DNA from: Aquimarina sp. Aq107
GTDB lineage: Bacteria; Bacteroidota; Bacteroidia; Flavobacteriales; Flavobacteriaceae
Assembly (NCBI RefSeq): GCF_943733665.1
Contig: NZ_OX030782.1
Location: 4,760,501 to 4,824,500, forward strand
Direction of reading: 5' to 3'
DNA length: 64,000 nucleotides
The notes under the pieces were generated by a model. That model had not been told where the DNA came from. It was given only the letters and a program-made list of their open reading frames with translations, and ran no database searches. This document shows, piece after piece, positions 42,444-53,500 of this stretch. Numbering within the stretch: the stretch's first letter is position 1; every line of letters starts with the position of its first letter. Position numbers and translations under genes: made by a program.

Positions 42444-45400
42444 TTATTGCTTTACTAATTTTATAATTTTCTTAGCACCTTTGCTAGTTTCAACTTCTGT
42501 AAAATACACTCCTTTTTTTAGTAAACTAATATCAAAAGAGCTCTGGATACTTTGTAACACTAACTTTCCAGATACATCAAAAACTTTTATTAAACTTATA
42601 TCTGTATTAATACTTACTAAAGTATTTGCTGGGTTTGGATATAGATGAATATTTGTCTTTTCATTTTCTATTACATCTAATGTGTTCCCTTCTGCTCTAA
42701 AATAATATATTTCCGTGCTTTGTGCTACTCTATTAGCAAATGTAATAACTACTCTATACTCTCCAGGTTCTAAGACCATACAATCAGCCCCTGTTTCAAA
42801 ATCAAACCAATCCGAACTACAACTATCATCTGTAGTTGGACAAGTTTCATCAAATGGTCTATTACAAGAAATATCATCCAATCTTTGCCATACAATAGAT
42901 GCTGCATTTGTAAAAGATACATCGACCTCTTCTCCATTTTCATCCTGAATACTAATAACCGGATAACCCTGTCCTATCAATGCACAGAATAGAATTTCAT
43001 CCGCATAATCAATGATTGGATTTTGGTTAGTTATTGTTACCGTAATCGATTCTAGGACTTCACAACCATTTACATCTAGAACTTTTACCACATATTCACC
43101 TGAAACATCAACATCAAAAGTATTACTTGTTTGTTCTGGGAAAAGCGTCGTAATTCCATCGGCACTTAATAATTGATAGGCATAAGCTGGTGTACCTCCA
43201 CTGGCATTTACGATAATTGTTCCGGTTTCATCGATATCCACGGATACCAAAAGTTTTGATGGATCTATGAGTATTATCGGAATAATAAAACTACAACCTA
43301 GGCTATCTTGAGCTAAAAATTCATAAGATCCCGCAGGAATATCTGTAAACATATGTTGACCAGTAACACCATCCGTATTATCAGAATAGAACAAAGTTGG
43401 ATTTAAAGAAGATGTAAACGTATATGGTGGTATTCCTCCAGAAACTTCTAATCTTACAATTCCATCGGCATCACCATTACAACTTATATCCGATACTAAC
43501 TCCCCCGTTACAACTAATGGAGCTATAGGGTCTATTCTATAATCTTCTGTATAACTACAGCTATCATCTGTTCTTGCCTCAAAGGTGTAGGTGTATCCTT
43601 GTTCCAAATTAGAAAATGTATTTAACGTTTGCCAAGGAGTTGTTATCGGAGCACTAATTCTATATTCAAAAATACTAGCGCCATTAGTTCCGGTTGCAAT
43701 TACTGTAATACTCGTAGAAGAAGCAGAACAAGTAATGTCTGAAGCTGTAAAATCAAGATCTACTACCTCATTAATTGGGTCTATGGTCAAGGTTCCTAAT
43801 AAAACAGGACAAGTAATTGTATTAGAATCTCTTATATAAACCGTATAATCTCCATCTATTAATCCAGTAAATTGATTATTTACCGACCAAATTATAGCAT
43901 CTAAGCTGTACTCATATTGACCATTCCCTCCTGTTGGGTTTGAGACTGTGATTTCTCCAGATGTATCACAATTATAATCTTGGGTGATTGCTATATCTGC
44001 CGTAATCGGAATAACATCCTCTGCAGATATCATTGCGTTAAAAAGACAATAAGAAGTTGTTCCTCGTCCATCATCAGTCGTAACAACGATATAATCTCCA
44101 GAAGGGACTCCAGTATATTCTCCAGTAGAATTTCCTGTTGTATTAGCAACAGGTGTTCCAGTGATATCTTGTAATTCATAGGATAATGCTCCTTCTGCAG
44201 CACCTGCAGTTATCATCGTTGTTATCACTCCATTAGCATCACCACAAGTAGGAGCTGTAGTAAATGCCGCGCTAATTGTTAACTCATCATAAACCCTAAC
44301 GATTGTGTTCACTGAACACCCGGATTCATCTGTAATCGTTACTACATAAGTTCCTGATGTTGCTACTATAAATTGGTGATTATTATTATCTATATTACCT
44401 ACTACTGCAGTTCCGTCATCCAATTGATACAATAAGGTACCAAAACCTGTTCCTTCAACACTTATTACATTATTATTATCATAAACACAATCATCTATAA
44501 AACTTGCTACAACTGTCGGAAGTGGGCTTACTATTACACTAACATCTACAGGTCCAAAACTACATCCATTAGCATCTGAAACCCAGATATCAAAATCACC
44601 AGCGACGTTACCCAAATCAATTACATTGTTATTTATAGGATAAACACCTGGGTTACTAGCCCCATCAGTTGTAAGTGCATAGGTATAACCATCAGCCGTC
44701 TGAGAAATATCAAACGGAGTACCACCATCTGTTTGCATTATTATCTGTGCATTATCACCACAACTATTCGCTGGTGTTATATTTGTTGGAACTGAATTTA
44801 ATGAATCGGGAATATCTATCACAAAATCTTGTCTAGCTGGACAACTCGTACCATTTTCTCTAACAATTACGTAATATTGACCTGCTGAAAAATTTGATAT
44901 AGCTACCGGAACGTTGGTTCCAGTTAGGTTCGTTGCAGTTCCAGAATACGCTACTCCTAAAGAAACGTTCGTAATTTGAGAAAATACTTCCCATGAGACT
45001 TGAGTTACGGATGGGTCGTATTCCGAAATTTCAAAACTAATTTCCCCGTCTCCTGAATCTGGCACTTGTCCACAACTTACATCAGTAACAGTAAAATTCA
45101 AAATTTTTGGTTCAGACGGAGGGTTAATTGGTGAAATTAATTCCCTATAGATACAATTTGTAGCATTATCTCTAACTTCAATCGTGTAAGCTCTATAAAA
45201 TGCTAAACCAGAATATTTATGATCTCTTATTGGTGTATTGGCATCTACTATTGTTGATCCTCCTTCACCATCATTTAGCGGCACAAAATCTCCAAGACCT
45301 GGCGATGGTTCACCGACAATGCGTATATCAAAACCTGGCGGCGGATCTGTTGGAGGACTTATACCTACACCTCCTTGCAGAACGACATCTAGAATAATAC

Positions 45401-48400
45401 CTTCTGAACAACTAGGGCCTACAGTTATATTAGTTATTAAATCATCTGGTGGTGATGCCATCTCATATGGTCCAAATAATACCTGACTACAACCACTGAT
45501 ATTATCTGTACTTTGAACGAAAATATAATACTGTCCAAAATTAAGCCCTTCAAAGCGAACTTCTGTAGCCGTTGTTAAAATTGGATTTGAAGAAATAGTA
45601 GTAGAAGGAATCAATGGTGTAATTGCTATATTCGCAGCATCTACCAAGGTATATGTATATGGTCCTGTTCCTCCACTTATAGTTAAATCTATAGCTCCTA
45701 AATCAGTAATAATATCTGACCCTCCACAAGTTACCGGCGTAATAGCGTTAGACACCTCAATAATAGCATTAGGTGCATTAATAATAACATTTTCGAAATT
45801 TTCGCATTGGTTACCATCTATTATCTGAATCTCATGATCTCCAATTTCCACATTATCAAAAGTTATTGTGTCTTCTACTATGGGGCCAATTTCCACATTT
45901 CCATCCAAAATATAAGTGAATGGAGGTGTTCCGTCTGTAATAACAACTTCTATTTGTCCAAATTCTTCTGCACATACAGGATCTACGCTAGTTACAGAAA
46001 TTACAGGATCAACAGAAGGCACATTAATCGTAGCTACATATTCACATCCAGGAAAGTTAGTATCTATAGCATATACTGTTACATCTCCCTCTACAGAAAT
46101 AACGAATGTTCCTGTAGTATTAGTGTAAGGTCCTCCAGAAGTTAAGCTAAAAGCAAAATTAGTTAGTACATTTACAACACTAACACTACCTTCATTATCA
46201 CAACCTATAGGATTCATAGAGAGTTCTGGTTGATAATCATTTTTAAATACACTAAAATAAAATGGAATAACGCATCCACCTTCAAATTCTGCAAGAATTC
46301 TGTAATCCCCTACTTCTGAAACTGTATAACTTGAAGTATTACCACCTGTAACTTCTTCCCAGTTAGCATCTGTACAATTACCATCTAATAAAGAACAAGG
46401 ATCATTAGAATTTGCCTGACACGTACCTGAATAACTTAAACGTTGCCAAGAAATACCATCCAAAACAGATGAATCGAAATTTGTTTCTAAAAATAAGCTC
46501 TGATCACCACATAGTAAAATTTGTGGAATAGAAAGACCATTACAATCTTCTGTTACCACAGTGGTTCCATTAACATAGTCCAAAATTGGATTCTGGATGT
46601 CGCTAAAACCTTCGACATTAAACTCTTCCACTGATGTTATACATTGTGAATCCGCCCCATCAACATCTTCTTTTATTACTTTAAAAACACCTGTTTGAGG
46701 ATTTGGAACCTGAAATGTATTACTCGTAGTAACTATAGGAGTTGAAATACCCGGTCCCGACCAAGTATAACTACTATATCCATTTCCCGCTGTTAATAAT
46801 AACTCTCCTCCACAAAATGGCACATCAATTTGACAAGGAGCAAAATTTATAATCGTATTTCCTATTACCTCTGGTATAGAGTTACAACTGTCTGATGAAA
46901 CTCCATTATCATCCAAAATTGCTATTCCTGAGAATAACCCTGTATATGAAATAGTAGTTGTGTTAATAACTTGGTCAGAACATGCATCTGTTAAATCATT
47001 ACAGCTGGTTACTAATTGGGTTGTAAATCGTATGGATATCGCATCGCTTGTTACTTCCAATAGGCTACTTGGTACCAGAAATTGTAATCTTCCTGGAGAT
47101 ATCTCCGAATATGTCACTCCTGGTGGTAGCGTTTCGTCAGATATACCTAATAAATTTGTATTTACCGGAAGTATATCTGTAATTATTACCGATCCATCAA
47201 TGAAATCTTCATTACCAACGTTTTCTATTTCTAGATCATATATAATTTCATCTCCTAACTCAACATTTCCTCCAGTAATTTCAACGGTTCCATCTGCGTT
47301 AAAAACACGTTGTACCAAACTAAGTTCTGGTTCCATTGTTGTAGTAGAAAAAGAATTTAAAAAAACACTAAATCTATCTCTAGTCGTTATTAATTGAAAT
47401 ACTGCGGAAGTTTGACCATTTCCAATAATCGAATTACTTGGGTTTGGCAAATCAAAAATATCGATGTCAAATCCTTGGGTATTTCTAGAATTAGGAGTTC
47501 TGCTCGTAACATATGCTCCATCAGACGAAATTGAACTATTAAAAAAATTTGTAGCTGGATTAGCCGTGTCAGCCCCTTGTCCTAATGCAACATAATCACC
47601 ACTTGTATTCAATACATTTAATTGGTCTCCATCAAAACTAAAGTCTCCTTCCAATGATGCCACTCCATATCTAGTAGATACTGGTAGATTTCCTTGTGGT
47701 GTCATAAAACCATTATATGTAAATTCTATTGGGGCATCTCCACTAAATATCTGAGCAAATCCATCACTAATACTTATGTATTTTGCATCATCTTGAGGAT
47801 CTTCATAAATAGCCACTAAAACCCATCCTCCGCAAGCTCCATCTCCACCACTTGTAAAACCTTGTGTTGCATTCATATCCGCAACGGTATACGTTCCAAA
47901 AGGATTATCTAGATCCAATAAGCTAGTAACATCTGCATAACATACATAAGGAAATTCATCATTTGCGGTATTCCCCAAAGGATTCGTAGGTGTATTGCTG
48001 TATCCATCAAAAACCACATTAGTAGCAGCAACATCTATATAGGTGCCTCCGGGAATTTTAAATTTTACATTTCTAAAGTCTGCTGGCCCCTGTTTTCTTG
48101 GATCAATAAGGGGAAGGTCTGTTAAAACATCATCTCCCTGATCCGTAGATAAAGTAGCTAGCACTACGTTAGTTTGTGACTGAAGAAGCGTTACTAAATC
48201 TTCATCAAGAAAATTAGCATTACTAATATCGTCATTACCTATAGATACTACGGGTACTGTTATCTCTGGTCCGTTCCCAATAAGTCTTGGTAAAAGACCA
48301 TTATCATTTACAATAACTACTCCTACCGCACCGGCATTTTGAGCATTTACAGCTTTCTCTCTTAAAGAACAAGTACCTCCTTTTCTAAGCACTGCTATAT

Positions 48401-48995
48401 TGCCAGTTAACTCTGCCTCATTAGTAATACTGCAACCATCGATAGGTTCAGCTACCACCAAATAAGAAGTTACCGGACTTCTTTGTATATCGACATTATC
48501 ATTATCAAACTCAGCATTTCTTACAACATACTGTTGAGCTAGTGGGCCATTATTTATAATTAATGCTGTATTCGTATCGGAATTACTTGCAATTTCAGCA
48601 TCCAAAAAATTATTAGGACTACTCGCTCTAGTCATATAATAATTTGCTGACCAATATAATCCCGCATATACCAATTTACTGCACTCTTCTCTCGGAGCTG
48701 TTAACCTAGCTTCACTTGAACTAAAAGTAGTTGGATCATCATCTACATCTATATAAGCAGTAACAGTATTACCATTATTATCAATACCATTATAATTTCC
48801 ATTAGGATCTGTAAACCTATTTCCATCCTTGTCCTCAATCATACCAACAATATCGTTACCGGTCATGATCAAATCTCCTTTAACACCCGAGATAGATTTT
48901 CTAATCTGAAAAGGAACAGTTTCTTGACTAAAAACTGTGGTGCTAACAAGTAACAAGCATATCGCTATTAATTCGAGACGTAATTTTTTATTCAT
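42444..48995 (-). CDS. Giant secreted SprB-repeat protein with PA domain and type A T9SS sorting domain
   Basis: A 2,183-residue exported protein. It has a signal peptide (1-23), a protease-associated (PA) domain at about 140-282, a DUF11-like repeat (GGNVELGDEIIYDLEIEN), many SprB-like repeats with C-x-G-x-x-DG and GG-x-PPYT patterns, and a type A sorting domain (about 2111-2183, HLYPNPANTLV). Type A domains are cleaved as the protein passes the type IX system and is attached to or released from the cell. A cysteine-rich WQRL domain occurs twice (around 46.3 kb and 42.8 kb). It is a shorter, rearranged paralogue of the upstream giant. The function is probably adhesion or a surface matrix, inferred from the repeats. 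Confidence 0.9.
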   Translation of the reverse strand: MNKKLRLELIAICLLLVSTTVFSQETVPFQIRKSISGVKGDLIMTGNDIVGMIEDKDGNRFTDPNGNYNGIDNNGNTVTAYIDVDDDPTTFSSSEARLTAPREECSKLVYAGLYWSANYYMTRASSPNNFLDAEIASNSDTNTALIINNGPLAQQYVVRNAEFDNDNVDIQRSPVTSYLVVAEPIDGCSITNEAELTGNIAVLRKGGTCSLREKAVNAQNAGAVGVVIVNDNGLLPRLIGNGPEITVPVVSIGNDDISNANFLDEDLVTLLQSQTNVVLATLSTDQGDDVLTDLPLIDPRKQGPADFRNVKFKIPGGTYIDVAATNVVFDGYSNTPTNPLGNTANDEFPYVCYADVTSLLDLDNPFGTYTVADMNATQGFTSGGDGACGGWVLVAIYEDPQDDAKYISISDGFAQIFSGDAPIEFTYNGFMTPQGNLPVSTRYGVASLEGDFSFDGDQLNVLNTSGDYVALGQGADTANPATNFFNSSISSDGAYVTSRTPNSRNTQGFDIDIFDLPNPSNSIIGNGQTSAVFQLITTRDRFSVFLNSFSTTTMEPELSLVQRVFNADGTVEITGGNVELGDEIIYDLEIENVGNEDFIDGSVIITDILPVNTNLLGISDETLPPGVTYSEISPGRLQFLVPSSLLEVTSDAISIRFTTQLVTSCNDLTDACSDQVINTTTISYTGLFSGIAILDDNGVSSDSCNSIPEVIGNTIINFAPCQIDVPFCGGELLLTAGNGYSSYTWSGPGISTPIVTTSNTFQVPNPQTGVFKVIKEDVDGADSQCITSVEEFNVEGFSDIQNPILDYVNGTTVVTEDCNGLSIPQILLCGDQSLFLETNFDSSVLDGISWQRLSYSGTCQANSNDPCSLLDGNCTDANWEEVTGGNTSSYTVSEVGDYRILAEFEGGCVIPFYFSVFKNDYQPELSMNPIGCDNEGSVSVVNVLTNFAFSLTSGGPYTNTTGTFVISVEGDVTVYAIDTNFPGCEYVATINVPSVDPVISVTSVDPVCAEEFGQIEVVITDGTPPFTYILDGNVEIGPIVEDTITFDNVEIGDHEIQIIDGNQCENFENVIINAPNAIIEVSNAITPVTCGGSDIITDLGAIDLTISGGTGPYTYTLVDAANIAITPLIPSTTISSNPILTTATEVRFEGLNFGQYYIFVQSTDNISGCSQVLFGPYEMASPPDDLITNITVGPSCSEGIILDVVLQGGVGISPPTDPPPGFDIRIVGEPSPGLGDFVPLNDGEGGSTIVDANTPIRDHKYSGLAFYRAYTIEVRDNATNCIYRELISPINPPSEPKILNFTVTDVSCGQVPDSGDGEISFEISEYDPSVTQVSWEVFSQITNVSLGVAYSGTATNLTGTNVPVAISNFSAGQYYVIVRENGTSCPARQDFVIDIPDSLNSVPTNITPANSCGDNAQIIMQTDGGTPFDISQTADGYTYALTTDGASNPGVYPINNNVIDLGNVAGDFDIWVSDANGCSFGPVDVSVIVSPLPTVVASFIDDCVYDNNNVISVEGTGFGTLLYQLDDGTAVVGNIDNNNHQFIVATSGTYVVTITDESGCSVNTIVRVYDELTISAAFTTAPTCGDANGVITTMITAGAAEGALSYELQDITGTPVANTTGNSTGEYTGVPSGDYIVVTTDDGRGTTSYCLFNAMISAEDVIPITADIAITQDYNCDTSGEITVSNPTGGNGQYEYSLDAIIWSVNNQFTGLIDGDYTVYIRDSNTITCPVLLGTLTIDPINEVVDLDFTASDITCSASSTSITVIATGTNGASIFEYRISAPITTPWQTLNTFSNLEQGYTYTFEARTDDSCSYTEDYRIDPIAPLVVTGELVSDISCNGDADGIVRLEVSGGIPPYTFTSSLNPTLFYSDNTDGVTGQHMFTDIPAGSYEFLAQDSLGCSFIIPIILIDPSKLLVSVDIDETGTIIVNASGGTPAYAYQLLSADGITTLFPEQTSNTFDVDVSGEYVVKVLDVNGCEVLESITVTITNQNPIIDYADEILFCALIGQGYPVISIQDENGEEVDVSFTNAASIVWQRLDDISCNRPFDETCPTTDDSCSSDWFDFETGADCMVLEPGEYRVVITFANRVAQSTEIYYFRAEGNTLDVIENEKTNIHLYPNPANTLVSINTDISLIKVFDVSGKLVLQSIQSSFDISLLKKGVYFTEVETSKGAKKIIKLVKQ
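42447..42665 (-). other. Type A C-terminal sorting domain of the 2,183-residue protein
   Basis: About 73 residues with HLYPNPANTLVSI, IKVFDVSGKLVL and GVYFTEVETSKGAKKIIKLVKQ split across short strands. The pattern is the Por secretion system type A domain. Confidence 0.9.
48150..48580 (-). other. PA (protease-associated) domain in the 2,183-residue protein
   Basis: The encoded segment, about residues 139-282, reads from the CSITNEAELTGNIAVLRKGG region through AVNAQNAGAVGVVIVND to VPVVSIGNDD. These are the hallmark steps of the PA fold, a lid or protein-interaction domain found in secreted proteases. No protease catalytic motif was recognised in the rest of the protein. Confidence 0.75.
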
Positions 48996-49188
48996 TTTTT
49001 CTAAAATTGATAAATCTGGTTTTTAATGTAAGTATCATAAGAAAGGAAAATGTTACCATAACTTTATTTTTTATTTGACCTATACAGATTAATATTCTCT
49101 TTTTTTATGTCTATAATTAATCTTAATAGTGGTTCAGTCAGTTATTTTATGTTCTTAAACATGGTAACAATTACATTTTAAAGGCAAA

Positions 49189-49216
49189 AAAAACACCTAT
49201 CTAATAGATAAGTGTT
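49189..49216 (-). terminator. Terminator after the PorP/SprF-like gene
   Basis: Arms AAACAC-C-TATCT and AGATA-A-GTGTTT with an AAT loop and one mismatch. On the minus strand the hairpin is followed by a run of T, 52 bases after the stop of the 49269-50246 gene. It separates that operon from the downstream giant gene. The rest of the 273-base gap shows no gene and no clear TAnnTTTG box. Confidence 0.75.
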
Positions 49217-49268
49217 TCCAATATTTATATTTTATCGTAGTAAAAAGAGTAGTTATTTACGATTTATT

Positions 49269-50246
49269 TTAATAAGTACATCCACATTTACTTTGTCTAC
49301 ATCCAAAGTCAATCCCCAAAGTAATCATATGTGATCCTGCTGCGTTACTTGCATCAAATACTTCATTCACATTTACCTGATATCCATAGGCAACATAGAA
49401 ATTAGATTTTTTAATACCAATCATCGGAGAAACAGATAAAGGTTTAAAATCCTGATCTACTAATGACCTTAAACTTATTCCTGCCCAATAATAATCTCCT
49501 CTATGTAACTTACGTACTTTTAAGTTAAGATCAGCCGTACTTCTACCGTCACCAGCAAAGTTCTGATATAACACTGAAGGTTCTACTTCTATATCGCTAA
49601 AGCGATCATAAAAAGTATATCCAGAATACACATAGTAGTTCTGTATAGAAGAAGGTTCGGTAGGATTAAAATCATCTATTTGCTTCTGTAACAAATTCAC
49701 GGCATTTGCACTTAAGAAGAATCTTCCTAATCGATACAATACTCCAATATCAAAATTCGAATTATTTACTGTAACATTTTCTAAACTTTCGCTAGGCGGC
49801 ATATTAGGGTCTCCATCATTGAATTGAGATGTGTCTATCCCAAACTGAGTAAACTTATAACTAATACCAAAGGATAGGTATTGATTGGTATACTCATTTA
49901 GTGTCAAGTGGTGTGCAAAAGATAATTGTACACCTTTTTGAGAAGTTGCTCCATTTTTATCATTAAATAAAATAGCTCCTACACCCGAACGATCAGAAAT
50001 ACGACCATCTATAGACACTGACTGCGTTCCTGGGGCATCAGCAATATCAACCCACTGTTCAAATCCCGAAGCTCGAACCTGCCAACAATCTCCAATACCT
50101 GCATAAGCACTAGATATTAAATATGGATTATCTGCAATATATTGGTTTTGAACTGGTGCAAAAAACTCTTGACCATAACTTCTATTACCAACTATAGCTG
50201 TTATTAAAACTATAGCTATTATTATATGTCTTGTGTACGTTCTCAT
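49269..50246 (-). CDS. PorP/SprF family outer-membrane protein of type IX secretion
   Basis: A 325-residue protein with a signal peptide ending near GNRSYGQ (about residue 26) and then FFAPVQNQYIADNPYLISSAYAG, the opening typical of the PorP/SprF family. The rest is strand-rich, as expected for an outer-membrane barrel. In Flavobacterium, SprF is needed for secretion of the adhesin SprB encoded next to it. This gene follows the giant SprB-like gene by five bases, so it is the likely partner for that protein. The C-terminus has an unusual cysteine cluster (CRQSKCGC). Confidence 0.92.
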   Translation of the reverse strand: MRTYTRHIIIAIVLITAIVGNRSYGQEFFAPVQNQYIADNPYLISSAYAGIGDCWQVRASGFEQWVDIADAPGTQSVSIDGRISDRSGVGAILFNDKNGATSQKGVQLSFAHHLTLNEYTNQYLSFGISYKFTQFGIDTSQFNDGDPNMPPSESLENVTVNNSNFDIGVLYRLGRFFLSANAVNLLQKQIDDFNPTEPSSIQNYYVYSGYTFYDRFSDIEVEPSVLYQNFAGDGRSTADLNLKVRKLHRGDYYWAGISLRSLVDQDFKPLSVSPMIGIKKSNFYVAYGYQVNVNEVFDASNAAGSHMITLGIDFGCRQSKCGCTY

Positions 50247-50251
50247 ACTTA

Positions 50252-50539
50252 TTATCTATATAAAGTAAAGTGACCTGTAAACTCTCTGTTATCAATGTCA
50301 TTAAGAATAATGGTAAACCAATAATCTCCTGATGGCAACTCACTTCCTTGGTAAATTCCATCCCAACCGTTATTGGTTCCTTGGTCTCCAACAAACTCAG
50401 CTAATAATCTACCATATCTATCGAATACCTTAACTTCCATATCATCAAAGAAGAATGGATCTCTAAACGGATCTTGTCTAGGATACCAGGTATCATTTGT
50501 ACCATCACCATCAGGTGTAAAGTAATTCGGAATGATAAT
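50252..50539 (-). other. Type B (gliding-motility associated) C-terminal sorting domain
   Basis: The last 95 residues of the giant protein carry NYFTPDGDGTNDTW, KVFDRYGRLLAEF, GWDGIYQGSELPSGDYWFTI and a final FTGHFTLYR. This is the CHU_C/gliding-motility C-terminal pattern that directs proteins to the type IX system and generally needs a PorP/SprF-type partner. Confidence 0.92.
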
Positions 50540-53500
50540 GTTAATAAAAATCAATTCTTGAACTCCAACTACCTCACAACCCATATTATCTACAACTCTT
50601 AATGCATACTCCGCAGTTTCATCTATAGAGAAAATATTATCATCTAATTCTCTATAATCCGCATCGGTTAAATCATTCACCGTTTGCCCATTAGGTATGA
50701 TTGCTACAAAATAAGTGTAATCTCCACTACCTCCTGTTACAATAATTTCATACTCATTAGGATCCTGAGGATTATTTGTCATCTGAGCAATTGGTGTTGC
50801 TAAAGGAATATATTCTTCTATTGTTATTGATCCTAAATCAAACACACATCCTGTAGGAGTATAAGTCATAGTTCCTTGATATTCTCCTGGTTGTACAATG
50901 AATGTTGGAGATAAACTATCTCCTGGACTCACACCTCCATCTAGTGATACTAGGTTGTAAAGAATATCAGTGTCTACAGAGTCATCGCCTAAAATAAAGT
51001 CTATGTAATATATAGGTGGTTGATTTATCGAACCATCTGTATTTATTATTGGACAATCAACTCTAGGACTCATTACTCCATTAAGAATAGCTCCTTCTGG
51101 AATATCCACTGGTAAGTTTATTCTACAATCATTAGCATCTCTAATAAAGATCGTAGTAGTTCCGCCTGGAAGGTCCATATAAGTCAACACTCCGTCCATA
51201 AAATCTCCATCATTATTTGTGATATTTGTTGAATACGGTGGTGTACCTCCGGTAATATCGATAGTAACCGCTCCATCACTATCACCAAAACAAGTTTCTG
51301 GCGTTATTGCTCCCACAATATTAGCCATTAACTGATCAGGCTCACCGATAGTTACATCATATACTTGTCCACAACCATTAGCATCCTGTGCAAATACCTG
51401 ATACGTTCCAGGAACTAAATTGGTAAACGTATGTTGGTTAGGAACATTGTCCGATTCATCGTTAAAGAATTGACCTGGATTTGTACTTATTGCAAAAGAA
51501 TAATCTGGTGTACCTCCAGCCGCAAATACAATAATAGATCCATTATCCTCTCCGAAACAAACCACATCTGTAATTTGAGGTGGAATATTTTCAAACTCCG
51601 CAGGATTTATAATATCGAAATCTACTTGAGCAACACAATTTCTATCACTTCTTACTAAATATGTATAGTTTCCTGGTGGTAAGTCAATAAATTCACTATT
51701 ATTTTGAGGACCCCAAGTTTGAGTAGTAGTATTATTCGTTAACTCAAAAATATAGTCTCCAATACCTCCGGTAACAGTAGCATTAATAACAGCTGTAGCT
51801 TCATTAAAACAGTTAATATTTGCAGCAGTTGTATCTAAAGCAATCATTATCTGATTAATTGGTATTACAGGAACTGGCGAAGATAATTGAGATCTACAAC
51901 CATTTACATCCTCTACAAAGAATTGATACTCTCCTGCTCCAAGGCCTGTAAAAATTCCAGATCCTCCATTTGCTACTTCATTACCATCTTGATCAACATA
52001 ATAGTATTCAATGATTGCTACATCACTTGTTCCACTAATTGTTACATCTATTGTATTAATATCACAGGTAACTTCTGTAACACTATCTATATTAACAGTA
52101 ACTTCACTTGGCTCGTTTATAATAGCAGTAGTTGTCGCTGTACAATTTAAATTATCAGAAACTGTAATTGTATAAGTTCCTGCACCTAAATTATTGAACA
52201 CATTAATAGGCTGTGGTCCACTAGTAGTAACTCCATCAGGGAATGTTAAAGTATACAAATAAGTTCCTGGTCCTTGACCTCCACTAGCAACTACAGTAAT
52301 ACTACCATCAACATCCTCAAAGCAAGTAACACTGCTATCTGCTATTGGATCAACAATTATAGCATTAGGTGACTGTATAGTAAACTGCTCATCGTCAGTA
52401 CATCCCTGACTATCTTCAGCAGTAACCGTATACAGTCCAGCTGTTAGATTTTCGAATAACCCCGTTGTGTTAGAAATAGCACCAGGAGTTAACGTATATG
52501 TAACTGTTCCTTGAGCTCCAGTAACAGACGCTTGGAAAGATCCATCACTACCAGGAACACACGACTCTACAGTATTAATAGCCGATATAGCCGTTACAAT
52601 TGGCGCACCAGGCCCTGTAATTGCAACAACATTCGATCGTTCTGTACACAATGGATCTGCAGTTTCCACAATTTCTACAATATATACACCTTGTGGTAAA
52701 TTCACTGGTAAAATATATGGATTAGGATCTGTTGTCGTATCTCCTGTTCCAGAGAACGCTGTTGGATTACCATTTTCATCAAGAATTGTAAAATTATATG
52801 GTCCTGTATATCCAGTTATCGATATATTGATCGTACCATCTGCATCTCCTAAACAAGTTTCAGGTGTTTCCTCAGCAGCTACCAATTCTACAAAATCGAA
52901 TTGATCAATCTCATGAGTAACAGTAATCGTACACATCGTAATCTGATCTGTAATTCTAAAAGTGTAAATACCTAAAGTTCTTGGTAATACAAAATTAGCT
53001 GTTGACACACCAGCAGGAGTATCTACTGGAGCAGGTGGATTAATTACAGTGCCTGTATTATCTACTAGTTCAAATAAGAAATCACCCGAACCTCCTTGTA
53101 CAGATACAGTAACTTCTTCATCAACAGCACAGGTAATATTTGTAACAATAGCTACAGCAGGATTTGTCATTATTGGGAACGGAGCTACTGTTTCAGTTTC
53201 TGTTACAGGGTTTGTAGTACAGCTATTACTATCCGTTACTGAAATTAAATAATCCCCTTCCTCATCAGCAGTAATTTCATAATCTATTTCAGGAGTACCT
53301 AAATTAGCATCAGCAATATCCAATTCAGTGATAACTACTCCAGACGGTGTTTCGTAAGAAATACTATATGGTGCAGTTCCAGCTGTTATTGTTACAGTAA
53401 TTATCGGGAATACTGAACTATTATCTGGAGCACAGCTATATGCGCTTTGAGAAATTGCAACAGCAACTTGCGTAGCGTTCGCAACTGTTATGGCAACCTG

